In this document: one piece after another, positions 27,780 through 36,297 of the stretch
Numbering within the stretch: position 1 is the first letter of the stretch
How the letters are laid out: each line of letters starts with the position of its first letter
Origin: Rhizobium sp. BG4
Lineage (GTDB): Bacteria > Pseudomonadota > Alphaproteobacteria > Rhizobiales > Rhizobiaceae
Assembly: GCF_016864575.1 (NCBI RefSeq)
Contig: NZ_CP044125.1
Span: 806,001 to 870,000 of the forward strand
DNA length: 64,000 nt
Direction of reading: 5' to 3'
Program-made: the position numbers and the translations under genes
The notes under the pieces: generated by a model
What the model was told of the DNA's origin: nothing
The model's database searches: none
What the model saw: only the letters and a program-made list of their open reading frames with translations

Positions 27780-28223
27780 ATGAAGACCGATGGCCGGCTT
27801 TCCCGGATGCTGCATGTGCTGGTGCATATGGGCCTACTCGGCGGCAGGGAGACGTCGGAACGGATCAGCCAGATGCTGAACACCAATCCCGTCGTCGTGC
27901 GCCGGACGCTGGGGGCGCTGCGCGAACATGGGATCGTGGAATCGGAAGGCGGGCGCGGCGGCGGCTGGAAGCTCGTGCGGACGCTGGACGAAGTGACGGT
28001 GCTGGATGTGCAGCGGGCGCTGAACGAGGGAGCGATCCTGCCGGCGCCGCTTTCACGCGATCACCCCTCCTGCCCTGTCGAGCGCGCCTCGAATTCCGTG
28101 CTGCAGATGGCGCATGCGGCGGCCGAGAAAGAGCTGCTGGCGCGCTACGCGGCGACGACGCTCAGGGAGATCGCCGACATGGCGATCGTCGATCAGGGCA
28201 AGGTGCCGCCGAAGCTTGCGTGA
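27780..28223 (+). CDS. Rrf2-family transcriptional regulator
   Basis: A 147-residue winged-helix regulator (MKTDGRLSRMLHVLVHMGLLGG, TSERISQMLNTNPVVVRRTLGALREHGIVESEGGRGGGWKL). Only one cysteine, in HPSCPVERAS, is near the region where IscR and NsrR carry three Fe-S cysteines. It is therefore more like the YwnA/YwgB or HypR group, possibly sensing a reactive compound. GGAAAGG precedes the ATG at 27780. Divergent from the hydrolase. Confidence 0.88.
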   Translation: MKTDGRLSRMLHVLVHMGLLGGRETSERISQMLNTNPVVVRRTLGALREHGIVESEGGRGGGWKLVRTLDEVTVLDVQRALNEGAILPAPLSRDHPSCPVERASNSVLQMAHAAAEKELLARYAATTLREIADMAIVDQGKVPPKLA

Positions 28224-28254
28224 TCCGTAAAATCAGGCCGATGGGCCGATTGCC

Positions 28255-28644
28255 TCAATCGTAGAGGTAATACTTGGTCCAGGTATCCTTCGGCACTTTT
28301 TCGCCGATCTGGTATTCGAGCTCGCGGACATTGATGTGTTGCGGGCCGGTGATGCAGGTGTAGGAGAGATGGTACCAATCGCCCTTGCTGCGGAAGACGG
28401 CGCCGGGGGCGACGAGGCGGTCGTCGCTGGGGACCGGGTCCTTGAAGGTGTAGGCGATCACCTTGTCCGGCTTGAAGCCGGTCTTGTCGCTGTTGATGCG
28501 GCTCATCGCTTCGGTATCGCAGCTCTGTTCGAGGCGGGTCGCGGGATCGAGCTTTTCAAGCTGCTTCTTGATGGCGGGATCGACGGCGAAGGCGGACGAG
28601 GCAAGGCTGAGAAGCGATACGGACAGGACCAGGCATTTCGGCAT
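28255..28644 (-). CDS. exported DUF930 protein
   Basis: A 129-residue exported protein with signal peptide MPKCLVLSVSLLSLASSAFA. The DUF930 pattern follows: KKQLEKLDPATRLEQSCDTEAMSRI, KPDKVIAYTF, GAVFRSKGDWYHLSYTC. Two cysteines (in EQSCD and YTCIT) may form a disulfide. The family is confined mostly to Rhizobiales; function unknown. Confidence 0.85.
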   Translation of the reverse strand: MPKCLVLSVSLLSLASSAFAVDPAIKKQLEKLDPATRLEQSCDTEAMSRINSDKTGFKPDKVIAYTFKDPVPSDDRLVAPGAVFRSKGDWYHLSYTCITGPQHINVRELEYQIGEKVPKDTWTKYYLYD

Positions 28645-28687
28645 TTAGGAATAATCCCTCTATCTGCTCAATCCGGAACGAGTCTCC

Positions 28688-28716
28688 GCCAGACGCCCCC
28701 GTCATCTCCGTCTGGC
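28688..28716. other. inverted repeat in the DUF930-ptrB gap
   Basis: GCCAGACG (28688-28695) and CGTCTGGC (28709-28716) form an 8-base stem around a 13-base loop. It lies in the 251-base gap that carries the DUF930 promoter on one side and the oligopeptidase promoter on the other. No U-run follows. Nothing else is evident in this gap. Confidence 0.35.
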
Positions 28717-28895
28717 CAAGCGCAGGTCCCGCGCGATGGTAGCGGACTTTCTTAAACAATGTGGTGACATCAAGGCAACGTGAGGAAGACTTCGATTTAG
28801 CAGGAGCTTATCCACCGATGCTTGCGCGGCGCTTGATTGCATCCCGCAGCACCTCTATCTCTTCCCCACCGCAATACCGATCCGGAGCTTTTCAT

Positions 28896-31004
28896 TTGTC
28901 CGTTTTCAAGAACCTGCCGAACCCGCCCGCTGCCGCCAAGAAGCCGCTTTCCGATACGCGCCACGGCATCACCAGGACAGACGATTATGCCTGGCTGCGC
29001 GCCGATAACTGGCAGGCGATGTTCAAGGATCCTTCGATTCTCGACCCCGAGATCCGCAAGCATCTGGAAGCCGAAAACACCTATATGAACGCGGCGATGG
29101 AAGACACCAAGCCGCTGCAGAAGGTGCTGTTTTCCGAGATGCGCGGGCGCATCAAGGAAGACGACTCCTCGGTGCCGATGAAGGATGGCGCCTATGCCTA
29201 TGGCACGTTCTTCGTTACCGGCGGCGAACAGCCGCACTATTTCCGCATCCCGCGCGACGGTGACACCAAGGACGAGACGATCCGCGCCGTGCTGCTCGAC
29301 GGCGACAAGGAAGCGGCGGGCAAGAGCTATTTCCGCCTCGGCGGCCTCGACCATTCCACCGATCACAGCCGCGGCATCTGGGGCTATGACGACAAGGGCT
29401 CGGAATTCTTCACGCTGAAGGTGCGCGATCTCGCGACCGGCGAAGATCTCGCAGATGTGATCGAGAATACCGGCGGCGGCGGCATCTGGGCACCGGATGG
29501 CAAGAGCTTCTTCTACTCGGCGCTCGACGAGAACCACCGCCCCTCGAAGGTGTTCCACCATATTCTCGGCACGCCGCAAAGCGACGACCGGCTGGTCTAC
29601 GAGGAAAAGGATCCGGGCTTCTTCATGGGCGTCGGCGGCTCGCTGCTCGACGATTTCATCTATATCGACATCCACGACCACGAGACCTCGGAATACCGGC
29701 TGCTCTCGACCAAGGATCTGACGGCCGAACCGAAGATCGTCGCCGAGCGCGAGGAAGGCATCGAATATACGCTGACCGAGGGCGGCGACGTCTTTTACAT
29801 CCTCACCAATGACGGCGATGCCAAGGATTTCAAGATCGTGGAGGCGCCGGTCAATGCACCGGGCAAAGAAAACTGGCGCGAAATCGTGCCGCACAAGCCG
29901 GGCACGCTGATCATCAACCACATGGCCTTTGCCCGCCACCTGCTGTGGCTGGAGCGCAAGGACGGCCTGCCACAGATCATGATCCGCGATCGGGCGACCG
30001 GCGAGGAACATGCGATCGCCTTCGCCGAGGAGGCCTATTCGCTGGGTCTGTCAGGGGCCGCAGAATACGACACCGACGTCATCCGCTTCTCCTATTCATC
30101 GATGACGACGCCCTCCCAGCTCTACGACTACAACATGGTGACGCGCGAGCGGACGCTGCTGAAGACGCAGGAAGTGCCGTCCGGCCATAACCCGGACCAC
30201 TACGTCACCCGCCGTGTCTTCGCGCCCGCCTGGGACGGCGAGACCGTGCCGGTCACCCTGCTCTACCGCAAGGACACCGCGCTCGACGGCTCGGCGCCCT
30301 GCCTACTCTACGGCTACGGCGCCTATGGCATCACCATTCCGGCCGGGTTCAACACCAACTGCCTGTCGCTCGCCGACCGCGGCTTCGTCTATGCCATCGC
30401 CCATATCCGCGGCGGCAAGGACAAGGGTTTTGCCTGGTACGAAAACGGCAAGATGGAATTCAAGACCAATACGTTCAAGGACTTCATCGCCGCGGCTGAC
30501 TATTTGAATCAGCAGAAGTTCACCTCCTATGCTGGTATCATCGCCGAGGGCGGATCGGCCGGCGGCATGCTGATGGGGGCGATCGCCAACATGGCGCCGG
30601 AGAAATTCGCCGGCATCATCGCCGCCGTTCCCTTCGTCGATGTGCTGAACACCATGCTCGACGACACCCTGCCGCTGACTCCGCCGGAATGGCCCGAATG
30701 GGGCAACCCGATCGAGAGCCGGGAAGAATACGAACAGATCGCCGCCTACTCGCCCTACGACAATGTCGGCGCCAAGGCCTATCCGCCGCTGCTGGCGCTC
30801 GGCGGCCTGACCGACCCGCGCGTGACCTATTGGGAACCGGCGAAATGGGTGGCGAAGCTGCGTGAGAAGACGACCGGCGAGGCACCGATCCTGCTGAAGA
30901 CGAATATGGATGCGGGGCATGGCGGAGCATCCGGGCGCTTCCAGCGGCTGGAGGAGATTGCGTTCGAGTATGCGTTTGCGATCAAGGTTGCGGGGAAGAT
31001 GTAA
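28896..31004 (+). CDS. ptrB: oligopeptidase B (S9 serine peptidase)
   Basis: A 702-residue cytosolic peptidase that cleaves short peptides after Arg or Lys. The N-terminal beta-propeller begins with TRHGITRTDDYAWLRADN. The C-terminal hydrolase domain carries the catalytic triad S554 (EGGSAGGML), D640 (GLTDPRV) and H675 (DAGHGG). The TTG start at 28896 is preceded by GGAG and gives the family's usual length; the frame extends upstream to 28761 without a better start. Stands alone. Confidence 0.92.
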   Translation: MSVFKNLPNPPAAAKKPLSDTRHGITRTDDYAWLRADNWQAMFKDPSILDPEIRKHLEAENTYMNAAMEDTKPLQKVLFSEMRGRIKEDDSSVPMKDGAYAYGTFFVTGGEQPHYFRIPRDGDTKDETIRAVLLDGDKEAAGKSYFRLGGLDHSTDHSRGIWGYDDKGSEFFTLKVRDLATGEDLADVIENTGGGGIWAPDGKSFFYSALDENHRPSKVFHHILGTPQSDDRLVYEEKDPGFFMGVGGSLLDDFIYIDIHDHETSEYRLLSTKDLTAEPKIVAEREEGIEYTLTEGGDVFYILTNDGDAKDFKIVEAPVNAPGKENWREIVPHKPGTLIINHMAFARHLLWLERKDGLPQIMIRDRATGEEHAIAFAEEAYSLGLSGAAEYDTDVIRFSYSSMTTPSQLYDYNMVTRERTLLKTQEVPSGHNPDHYVTRRVFAPAWDGETVPVTLLYRKDTALDGSAPCLLYGYGAYGITIPAGFNTNCLSLADRGFVYAIAHIRGGKDKGFAWYENGKMEFKTNTFKDFIAAADYLNQQKFTSYAGIIAEGGSAGGMLMGAIANMAPEKFAGIIAAVPFVDVLNTMLDDTLPLTPPEWPEWGNPIESREEYEQIAAYSPYDNVGAKAYPPLLALGGLTDPRVTYWEPAKWVAKLREKTTGEAPILLKTNMDAGHGGASGRFQRLEEIAFEYAFAIKVAGKM

Positions 31005-31009
31005 GAATT

Positions 31010-31046
31010 AGCGTAAAATTCACGCTTAAAGTTTACAATCCAGGCA
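31010..31046 (+). promoter_or_regulatory. candidate promoter of the ImmA/IrrE islet
   Basis: An inverted repeat AGCGT-N7-ACGCT (31010-31026) is followed by TACAAT at 31034-31039, a good -10 hexamer. A transcription start near 31046 would give a 25-base leader to the TTG at 31071. The inverted repeat over the -35 region may be an operator. Confidence 0.4.
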
Positions 31047-31070
31047 TACCGCAATCATGAGGGGTGAGCC

Positions 31071-31525
31071 TTGCGGAATAGCTGGATTGCATTCTTTTTA
31101 GCTCTGCATATCGCCACTGGGTTTTTCTTTGGGGAATCCTAAGAGATTTCCATTTTGTTGATCCTTCTCTGTTGGCGGATGTCAACTCTGAAGAGAAAGC
31201 CAATGTTCTTAATCTAGCTGTCCAGATTGGCCGGCTAGATTTTGTTTCCGCAATACTCGCGATGTTTGGCATACTCGTAGGACTTGCGGCGATATTCGGC
31301 ATTGTGGAAGTGCGCAACCGTGCCGAAGAGCGAGCCCGCCTCACCGCAAAGGAAATAGCGGAGAACGTCGCGATTATCGCCGCTCGCGAAGAAGTGCAGC
31401 GTTCGTTGCCTTCAATTGTGAGACGAGAAGCCTTATCTGTTAAGATGTTCTCGGAAGGCGAACCGAGTGATTCCGAGATCAACGACCTAATGTCAAAATT
31501 GGACAAGAATGGAGACAACAAGTGA
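31071..31525 (+). CDS. membrane/helical protein upstream of ImmA-like peptidase, apparently frameshifted
   Basis: Direct reading gives an open frame only from TTG 31172 (117 residues; no ribosome-binding site). It contains a hydrophobic helix (FVSAILAMFGILVGLAAIFGIV) followed by a charged, coiled-coil-like region. A good site (GAGGGGTGAG) precedes TTG 31071, whose frame (MRNSWIAFF) is one base off. Adding one T to the T run at 31095-31099 joins them into about 151 residues with an N-terminal hydrophobic segment. It overlaps the peptidase gene by 4 bases (GTGA). AT-richer than its neighbours. No family recognised. Confidence 0.6.
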
Positions 31526-32058
31526 GAGAGAGCGAACTTTCATTTGTTCAGGATCGGCTCAGAACTGCCCCGATAGATGTTGTCGGGATTATTGAAGATT
31601 TGGGTATTGAATACGAGGAAAAGCCCATGCCACCGGGCGTCGATGGGCGCATCGACTTCAATGGGGGAAGTTGCAAGATAACCGTAAACTCGGAGCAATC
31701 TCGGCAGCGTAAGAACTTTACTGCCGCCCATGAGCTTGCCCATTACTTGCTGCACCGTGATCTGCTTGAAGAGCGCGGCCACCTTGATCGTCTATTCGAT
31801 GCGCCGACCGCAGCCAATCCATCTGAGCCATTCAGGCCTTCTCACGAAGTGCAAGCGAACAAGCTGGCAGCGCAGATACTTATGCCGCGTGAAGCAGTCT
31901 TGAGCGAGATGGTTTGGCAAGATTACGATCTACAAAAAATTTCGCGCATGTTTGCGGTATCGCCACAGGCGATGGAAATTAGACTCAAGACACTCGGCAT
32001 CGACCTTGAAGGCGAGCGGCAGCGGGAGCTCCGTGGCGAATTTAACGTGAGAGTATAA
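31522..32058 (+). CDS. ImmA/IrrE family metallo-endopeptidase
   Basis: A 178-residue zinc peptidase of the DUF955 family. The HExxH motif is AAHELAHYLLHRD (H70, E71, H74). The third-ligand region is SHEVQANKLAAQILMP (E109). The DLQKISRMFAVSPQAMEIRL segment is the usual C-terminal helix-turn-helix-like part. Relatives cleave XRE-type repressors or anti-sigma-like partners. No XRE gene is adjacent here; instead the partner is a membrane protein. GTG start coupled to the upstream gene, with GGAGA in front. Confidence 0.9.
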   Translation: MRESELSFVQDRLRTAPIDVVGIIEDLGIEYEEKPMPPGVDGRIDFNGGSCKITVNSEQSRQRKNFTAAHELAHYLLHRDLLEERGHLDRLFDAPTAANPSEPFRPSHEVQANKLAAQILMPREAVLSEMVWQDYDLQKISRMFAVSPQAMEIRLKTLGIDLEGERQRELRGEFNVRV

Positions 32059-32073
32059 CAGGGGCACCCACCC

Positions 32074-32592
32074 ATGCCCGTCTACATCGCCCTCATCCGC
32101 TCCATCAATGTCGGCGGCACCGGCGCCTTGCCGATGGCGGAACTGAAGGCGATCTGCGATGCGCTCGGGTTCGAGGATGCCAAAACCTATATCCAGAGCG
32201 GCAACGTCGTCTTCCGCTCCGCTGACGGCGAAAAGGCAGCAGGCGAGAAGCTCGACGCGGCGCTGGGGGAGAAGCTCGGCAAGAAGCCGGGCGTGATGAT
32301 CCGCAGCCGCAAGGAAATGGAAACGATCGCCGGAAACGCCCCCTTCCCCGATGCCAAGCCGAGTTTCGTGCTGGTGCATTTCCTGCCGGACGCGGCACCC
32401 AAGGATGCGCTCGATAACATGAGCGCGCCGGATGGCGAGGAGGCGGTGGTCTCCGGCCGGGAGATCTATGTCCACTATCCCATAGGCTCCGGCAAATCGA
32501 AGCTGAAGCTCTCGGCGCTGAAGGCCGGAACGTCGCGTAATATCAACACGGTGCGCAAGCTTGTGGAGATGGCGGCGGCGCTGGAGAGCTAG
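32074..32592 (+). CDS. DUF1697 family protein
   Basis: A 172-residue protein with the DUF1697 pattern: YIALIRSINVGGTGALPMAELKAICDALGFEDAKTYIQSGNVVF near the start and GTSRNINTVRKLVEMA near the end. Function unknown. GC content returns to the level of the surrounding core genes. 15 bases downstream of the peptidase gene. Confidence 0.9.
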   Translation: MPVYIALIRSINVGGTGALPMAELKAICDALGFEDAKTYIQSGNVVFRSADGEKAAGEKLDAALGEKLGKKPGVMIRSRKEMETIAGNAPFPDAKPSFVLVHFLPDAAPKDALDNMSAPDGEEAVVSGREIYVHYPIGSGKSKLKLSALKAGTSRNINTVRKLVEMAAALES

Positions 32593-32625
32593 CCGCCCAC
32601 GCGCAAACGCGGGCGGCCATTTGCG

Positions 32626-33816
32626 TCAGGACGCGGCAGTCGCCGCCTGCCTGCCGCGCAGGAGGACGGCGATGACGAAGCCGCAGGCTGCGGTGAGGCT
32701 GCCGGTGAGGAAGACGGCGCTGTAGCCGGCGCGGTCGGCCAGGAGCCCGGCGAGCGGGCCGGTGAGCCCATAGGCGAGATCCTGGAAGGCCGAGAAGCCG
32801 CCGAGTGCGGTGCCGCGCAGATGCGGGGCGACGAGGTGGACGACCTCGCGGCCCATGGCCGGGAAGACCATCGAGCAGCCGAGGCCGGTCATGAAGGCGC
32901 CGAGAAGCGCCAGATCAGGACTGCCGGCACTCCAGATCAGCATCTGGCCAACCGCTTCCACAGCCATCGAGACGACGGCGACCGTCAGCCCGCCGAAGCG
33001 GTCCGGCAGGTGGCCGAAGAGGATGCGCACCAGCACGAAGCCGGTGCCGAAGGCCGTCAGCCCGAGACCGGCATAGGCCCAGTGCTGATCGCGGAAATAG
33101 AGCGTGAAGAACGAGCCGATCGCCGCAAAGCCGATGCCCTGCAGGCAGACGACGAGGCCATGCGGCCAGATGCGGCCGATGACGCTCCAGAGCGGCGGGC
33201 GGCTAACGGCCGCATGCACGGCGACGGCCGGGATCGGGCGGATCGCCAGAAGCCCGAGCAGCGGCAGGATGGCGCTTGCCGCCATGGTGCCGGTGAAGCC
33301 GAAGCGATCGAGCAGCAGCAGGCCGACCGGCCCGCCGACGGCGAGCGCACCGTAGATCGCCGCCCCCACCAGCGCCAGCACCCGGCCGGAATTCTGCGAC
33401 CCGACGATGCCAATCCCCCAGGAGATGACGCCGACGGCGACCATGCTTTCGCCGAGGCCGATCAGCAGGCGCCCGGCGACCAGCACCGCAAATGAGAGGA
33501 CGGGCGAACCGAGCGTCAGCCCGGAGGCGAGCGAGACCAGAGCGCCGATCACATAAAGCCCGAGGCCGCGCTGAACAGCGCGTTTGCCGCCCTCTTTATC
33601 GGCGAGCGCCCCGGCATAGCCGCGGCTGAGGATGGTGGCGAGAAAGGCGACGCCGACACCAAAACCGGCCCAGCCATTGCCGAGGCCAAGCGTCGCCGTG
33701 ACATGAACGGGAACGACAGGCAGGGCGACTGCGACGCAGAGATAGGAAATGAACAGAATGGCGGCCAAAAGCAGCAGACGGCGCTGCTCGGGATCGCGGG
33801 TCATGCGGAAAGCCAT
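32626..33816 (-). CDS. MFS transporter (sugar/drug efflux type)
   Basis: A 396-residue 12-helix major facilitator protein. The loop 2-3 region is RGYAGALADKEGGKRAVQRG, and LLIGLGESMVAVGVISWGIG is the helix-4 part. AGGAGG seven bases before ATG 33816 fixes the start. An intrinsic terminator for the upstream TetR gene lies between the two, so this gene has its own promoter, near a TTGACGTCAA palindrome at 33895-33904. Confidence 0.87.
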   Translation of the reverse strand: MAFRMTRDPEQRRLLLLAAILFISYLCVAVALPVVPVHVTATLGLGNGWAGFGVGVAFLATILSRGYAGALADKEGGKRAVQRGLGLYVIGALVSLASGLTLGSPVLSFAVLVAGRLLIGLGESMVAVGVISWGIGIVGSQNSGRVLALVGAAIYGALAVGGPVGLLLLDRFGFTGTMAASAILPLLGLLAIRPIPAVAVHAAVSRPPLWSVIGRIWPHGLVVCLQGIGFAAIGSFFTLYFRDQHWAYAGLGLTAFGTGFVLVRILFGHLPDRFGGLTVAVVSMAVEAVGQMLIWSAGSPDLALLGAFMTGLGCSMVFPAMGREVVHLVAPHLRGTALGGFSAFQDLAYGLTGPLAGLLADRAGYSAVFLTGSLTAACGFVIAVLLRGRQAATAAS

Positions 33817-33850
33817 GATATCCTCCTGGCTATTCCTTGGCGGCGGGCAC

Positions 33851-33892
33851 AAAAAAACGCACTCCGACCGGCAAAGGATCGATAAGTGCGTT
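33851..33892 (-). terminator. rho-independent terminator of the TetR gene
   Basis: On the minus strand an AACGCACT/AGTGCGTT stem (33856-33863 with 33885-33892, loop about 21 bases) is followed by a run of seven Ts (33857 to 33851). It lies between the TetR stop and the MFS start and separates the two transcription units. Confidence 0.7.
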
Positions 33893-33970
33893 GCTTGACG
33901 TCAAACGCTTACGGCCAGCGAACCGGCATAAGCATGGCCTAATAAAGATTGCGGCCGGTGTCAATGCGGC

Positions 33971-34558
33971 TCAGGCGCCGAGGACATAGCCTAGCCTGGC
34001 GCGGACGGTTTCGAGCACGCCATCGGCAAGCGCGGGGTCGGATTTCAGGATGCCGCGGGAGATGACGATGGCGCCGAGTTCGGCAGCGATCGCGGTGATC
34101 GCCAGCGCACGGCGCTCGTCGTCGGTCATCTGCGGCGGCGCGGCGGCGGCGAGCGCCGCCACCATGTTTTCGAACCCCTCGGCGAAGGAGCGGCTGACCT
34201 CGGCGCTGCCGCGGGCGATCTCGCTGCCGGAAGCGGTCATCGGGCAGCCCTCCTCCATCGCGTCGCGCATGTGCCGCGACAGCAGGAAATCGAGATAGCC
34301 GCCAAGCGTCGGCTGTGCGTCGCCGGCCGACGCCTTCACATCGCTCAGGCTCTTCTGCATGCCGGATTTCAGCGCTTCGGCGGCCAGCATCTCCTTGGAC
34401 GGGAAATGCGCGTAGAGCGCGCCGTGGGTGAGCCCCGCCTCCTTGGCGACTTCGGCAACGCCGACGCCATCGACACCCCTGATGCGGAACAGACGGCCGG
34501 CGGCATCCACCAGCGTTTCACGGTTTGCCGCTGCCTGTTCCCTGGACACCCTGACCAT
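33971..34558 (-). CDS. TetR-family transcriptional regulator
   Basis: A 195-residue repressor. The HTH is in residues 10-55 (ANRETLVDAAGRLFRIRGVDGVGVAEVAKEAGLTHGALYAHFPSKEML), with an AcrR/YxaF-like C-terminal ligand domain. ATG 34558 has GGGGGA at good spacing and is preferred over 34564. Two copies of ATTGC-N4-GCAAT lie in the divergent promoter region and are its probable operators. Confidence 0.88.
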   Translation of the reverse strand: MVRVSREQAAANRETLVDAAGRLFRIRGVDGVGVAEVAKEAGLTHGALYAHFPSKEMLAAEALKSGMQKSLSDVKASAGDAQPTLGGYLDFLLSRHMRDAMEEGCPMTASGSEIARGSAEVSRSFAEGFENMVAALAAAAPPQMTDDERRALAITAIAAELGAIVISRGILKSDPALADGVLETVRARLGYVLGA

Positions 34559-34594
34559 CTGCATTCCCCCGCCTATTGACAGGCCGGATTTTTA

Positions 34595-34635
34595 ATTGCA
34601 TTTGCAATCAAAGTCAAATGATTGCGATCGCAATC
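34595..34635. promoter_or_regulatory. two TetR operators ATTGC-N4-GCAAT
   Basis: ATTGC-ATTT-GCAAT at 34595-34608 and ATTGC-GATC-GCAAT at 34621-34634. The latter lies inside the perfect 16-base palindrome GATTGCGATCGCAATC (34620-34635). Centres are 26 bases apart. They sit between the divergent TetR gene and the gene at 34655. Confidence 0.8.
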
Positions 34636-34654
34636 AATAATCACGAGGACTGTC

Positions 34655-35386
34655 ATGCAGGAATTTCTACAGGCCATCATCGACGCCCATGGCGGACTGG
34701 AGCGCTGGAACCGGCTGAGCTCGGCCGAGCTCGATCTCAATTTTTCCGGCATCGTGCTGGAAATGAAGGGCTTTCCGCGGCACCTGCGGCCGCATTGCGC
34801 CATCGACCTGCGCAGCCAGCGCGTCGTCATCCAGGGGATCGGCGCGCCCGACGAGCTCTGCGTCTATACGCCGGACCGGGTCTGGAGCGAGCGGCCGGAC
34901 GGCACCGTGACGGCAGCGCTCGATGCGCCGCGCGAGGCGCTGAAGCAGGTGCCGCGCGAGGAACCCTGGCATCCGCTGCACCTCACCTATTTCATCGGCT
35001 ATGCGCTTCGGAACTACCTGACGATGCCCTTCACCTTTGCCGAACCGGGCATGCGCTTTCGCGATCTCGGCACGCATGCCGAAGCGGGCGAGACCTGGCG
35101 GAAGCTCGAGGTCAGCTATCCCGGCGACATCCCGGTTCATACCGCGACGCAGACGCTCTATTTCGGTCCCGACCACCTGCTGCGGCGGCTGGACTATTCG
35201 GTCGATGTTCTCGGCGGCGGGCCGGCCAATCATTATTGCTACGACTACCGCTCCTTCGACGGCATCATGGTGCCGATCGTCAGGCGCGTCGTCAGCCCGG
35301 TCGACATGGGACCGCTGCAGGCAGGGCGCACGACGATCTTCCTGCTCGACTATGTCGATCTCGTCTTCCACGGCACGAAGGGCTGA
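34655..35386 (+). CDS. conserved hypothetical protein under TetR control
   Basis: A 243-residue soluble protein starting MQEFLQAIIDAHGGLERWNRL. It has many beta-like segments (LDLNFSGIVLEMKGFPRHLRPH, VVIQGIGAPDELCVYTPDRVW), as in lipid-binding or LolA-like folds, but no signal peptide. CGAGGA precedes the ATG. Divergent from TetR with two operators between, so probably repressed by it. I do not recognise the family. Confidence 0.75.
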   Translation: MQEFLQAIIDAHGGLERWNRLSSAELDLNFSGIVLEMKGFPRHLRPHCAIDLRSQRVVIQGIGAPDELCVYTPDRVWSERPDGTVTAALDAPREALKQVPREEPWHPLHLTYFIGYALRNYLTMPFTFAEPGMRFRDLGTHAEAGETWRKLEVSYPGDIPVHTATQTLYFGPDHLLRRLDYSVDVLGGGPANHYCYDYRSFDGIMVPIVRRVVSPVDMGPLQAGRTTIFLLDYVDLVFHGTKG

Positions 35387-35398
35387 GGGCGGCGGCCT

Positions 35399-36160
35399 TC
35401 AGAGCCAATACTTGACCGCATAGACCACCGCCATCACCGCGCCGGTGACGATGACGAACCAGCGGACGATGGCGGCGGGGAGGATGCGGACGAGGTAACC
35501 GCCGAGATAGCCGCCGAACAGGGCGCCTGAGAGCATGACCAGCGTCTGCGGCCAGCTGACGGCGCCCTCGAGGATGAAGATCGTCACGGCGGCGATGCTG
35601 ACGGCGGTTGCCAAGAGGTTCTTCAGCGCCTTGACGCGGCGGATGTCGTTGGGGTCGCCGATTGCCAGCACCGCCGTCAGGATGACGCCGAGACCGGCGC
35701 CGAAGAAGCCGCCATAGATAGAGGCGAGCGCCAGCACGGAGGAACCGGCAAGCTGCGACGGCTCGCTGCCGCCGCGGCGGCGCTCCGCCCAGGCGGCGAT
35801 CTGCGGCGAGAACAGGAAGAGCAGCGTCGCGGCACCGATCAGCGCCGGTACCGGCAGCACGAACAGCCGCTCCGGCAGGGCCAGCAGCACAAGGGCGCCG
35901 AGAATGCCGCCGATCAGGCAGATCAGAACCGAGAGGCCGAGTTTGAGATCGAGCGGCTGCAGCTTGCGGTGATCGGCGAGCACCGCGAGCAGATGGCCGG
36001 GGACGATGGCGACGGCATTGGAGGCGTTGGCGGTCACCGGCGGCAGGCCGGCGGCCAGCATGGCGGGAAAGGTGAGCAGCGTCGCGCCGCCCGCCAGCGC
36101 ATTGATGACGCCGCCGGCAATGCCCGCGGCAAACAGCAGAATTGCGATCTCCAGGCTCAT
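35399..36160 (-). CDS. TauE/SafE family permease (sulfite/sulfonate exporter)
   Basis: A 253-residue membrane protein with about eight helices. The family motifs are AGGVINALAGGATLLTFPAML near residue 15 and ALASIYGGFFGAGLGVILTAVLAI in the second half. GGGGAG precedes the ATG. These permeases move sulfite, sulfonates or other organic anions; the substrate is not evident. Convergent with the gene at 34655. Confidence 0.9.
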   Translation of the reverse strand: MSLEIAILLFAAGIAGGVINALAGGATLLTFPAMLAAGLPPVTANASNAVAIVPGHLLAVLADHRKLQPLDLKLGLSVLICLIGGILGALVLLALPERLFVLPVPALIGAATLLFLFSPQIAAWAERRRGGSEPSQLAGSSVLALASIYGGFFGAGLGVILTAVLAIGDPNDIRRVKALKNLLATAVSIAAVTIFILEGAVSWPQTLVMLSGALFGGYLGGYLVRILPAAIVRWFVIVTGAVMAVVYAVKYWL

Positions 36161-36297
36161 CGGCGGCTCCCCATCCCCCTGCCCTAGCTAGCCGCCTCAC
36201 GCCGCGCCGCCAAGCCGCCGCTGGCGGCGAACGGTTCTGCCTCATGACGATTTTGAGATTTGCCGCGGCAATGCGATAATCGCCTGAGGAGAGAGCG

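Noticed and set aside
31057..31101. Short ORF from ATG 31057 in front of the islet
   Set aside because: Only 14 codons, no conserved feature; better explained as leader sequence of the frameshifted gene.
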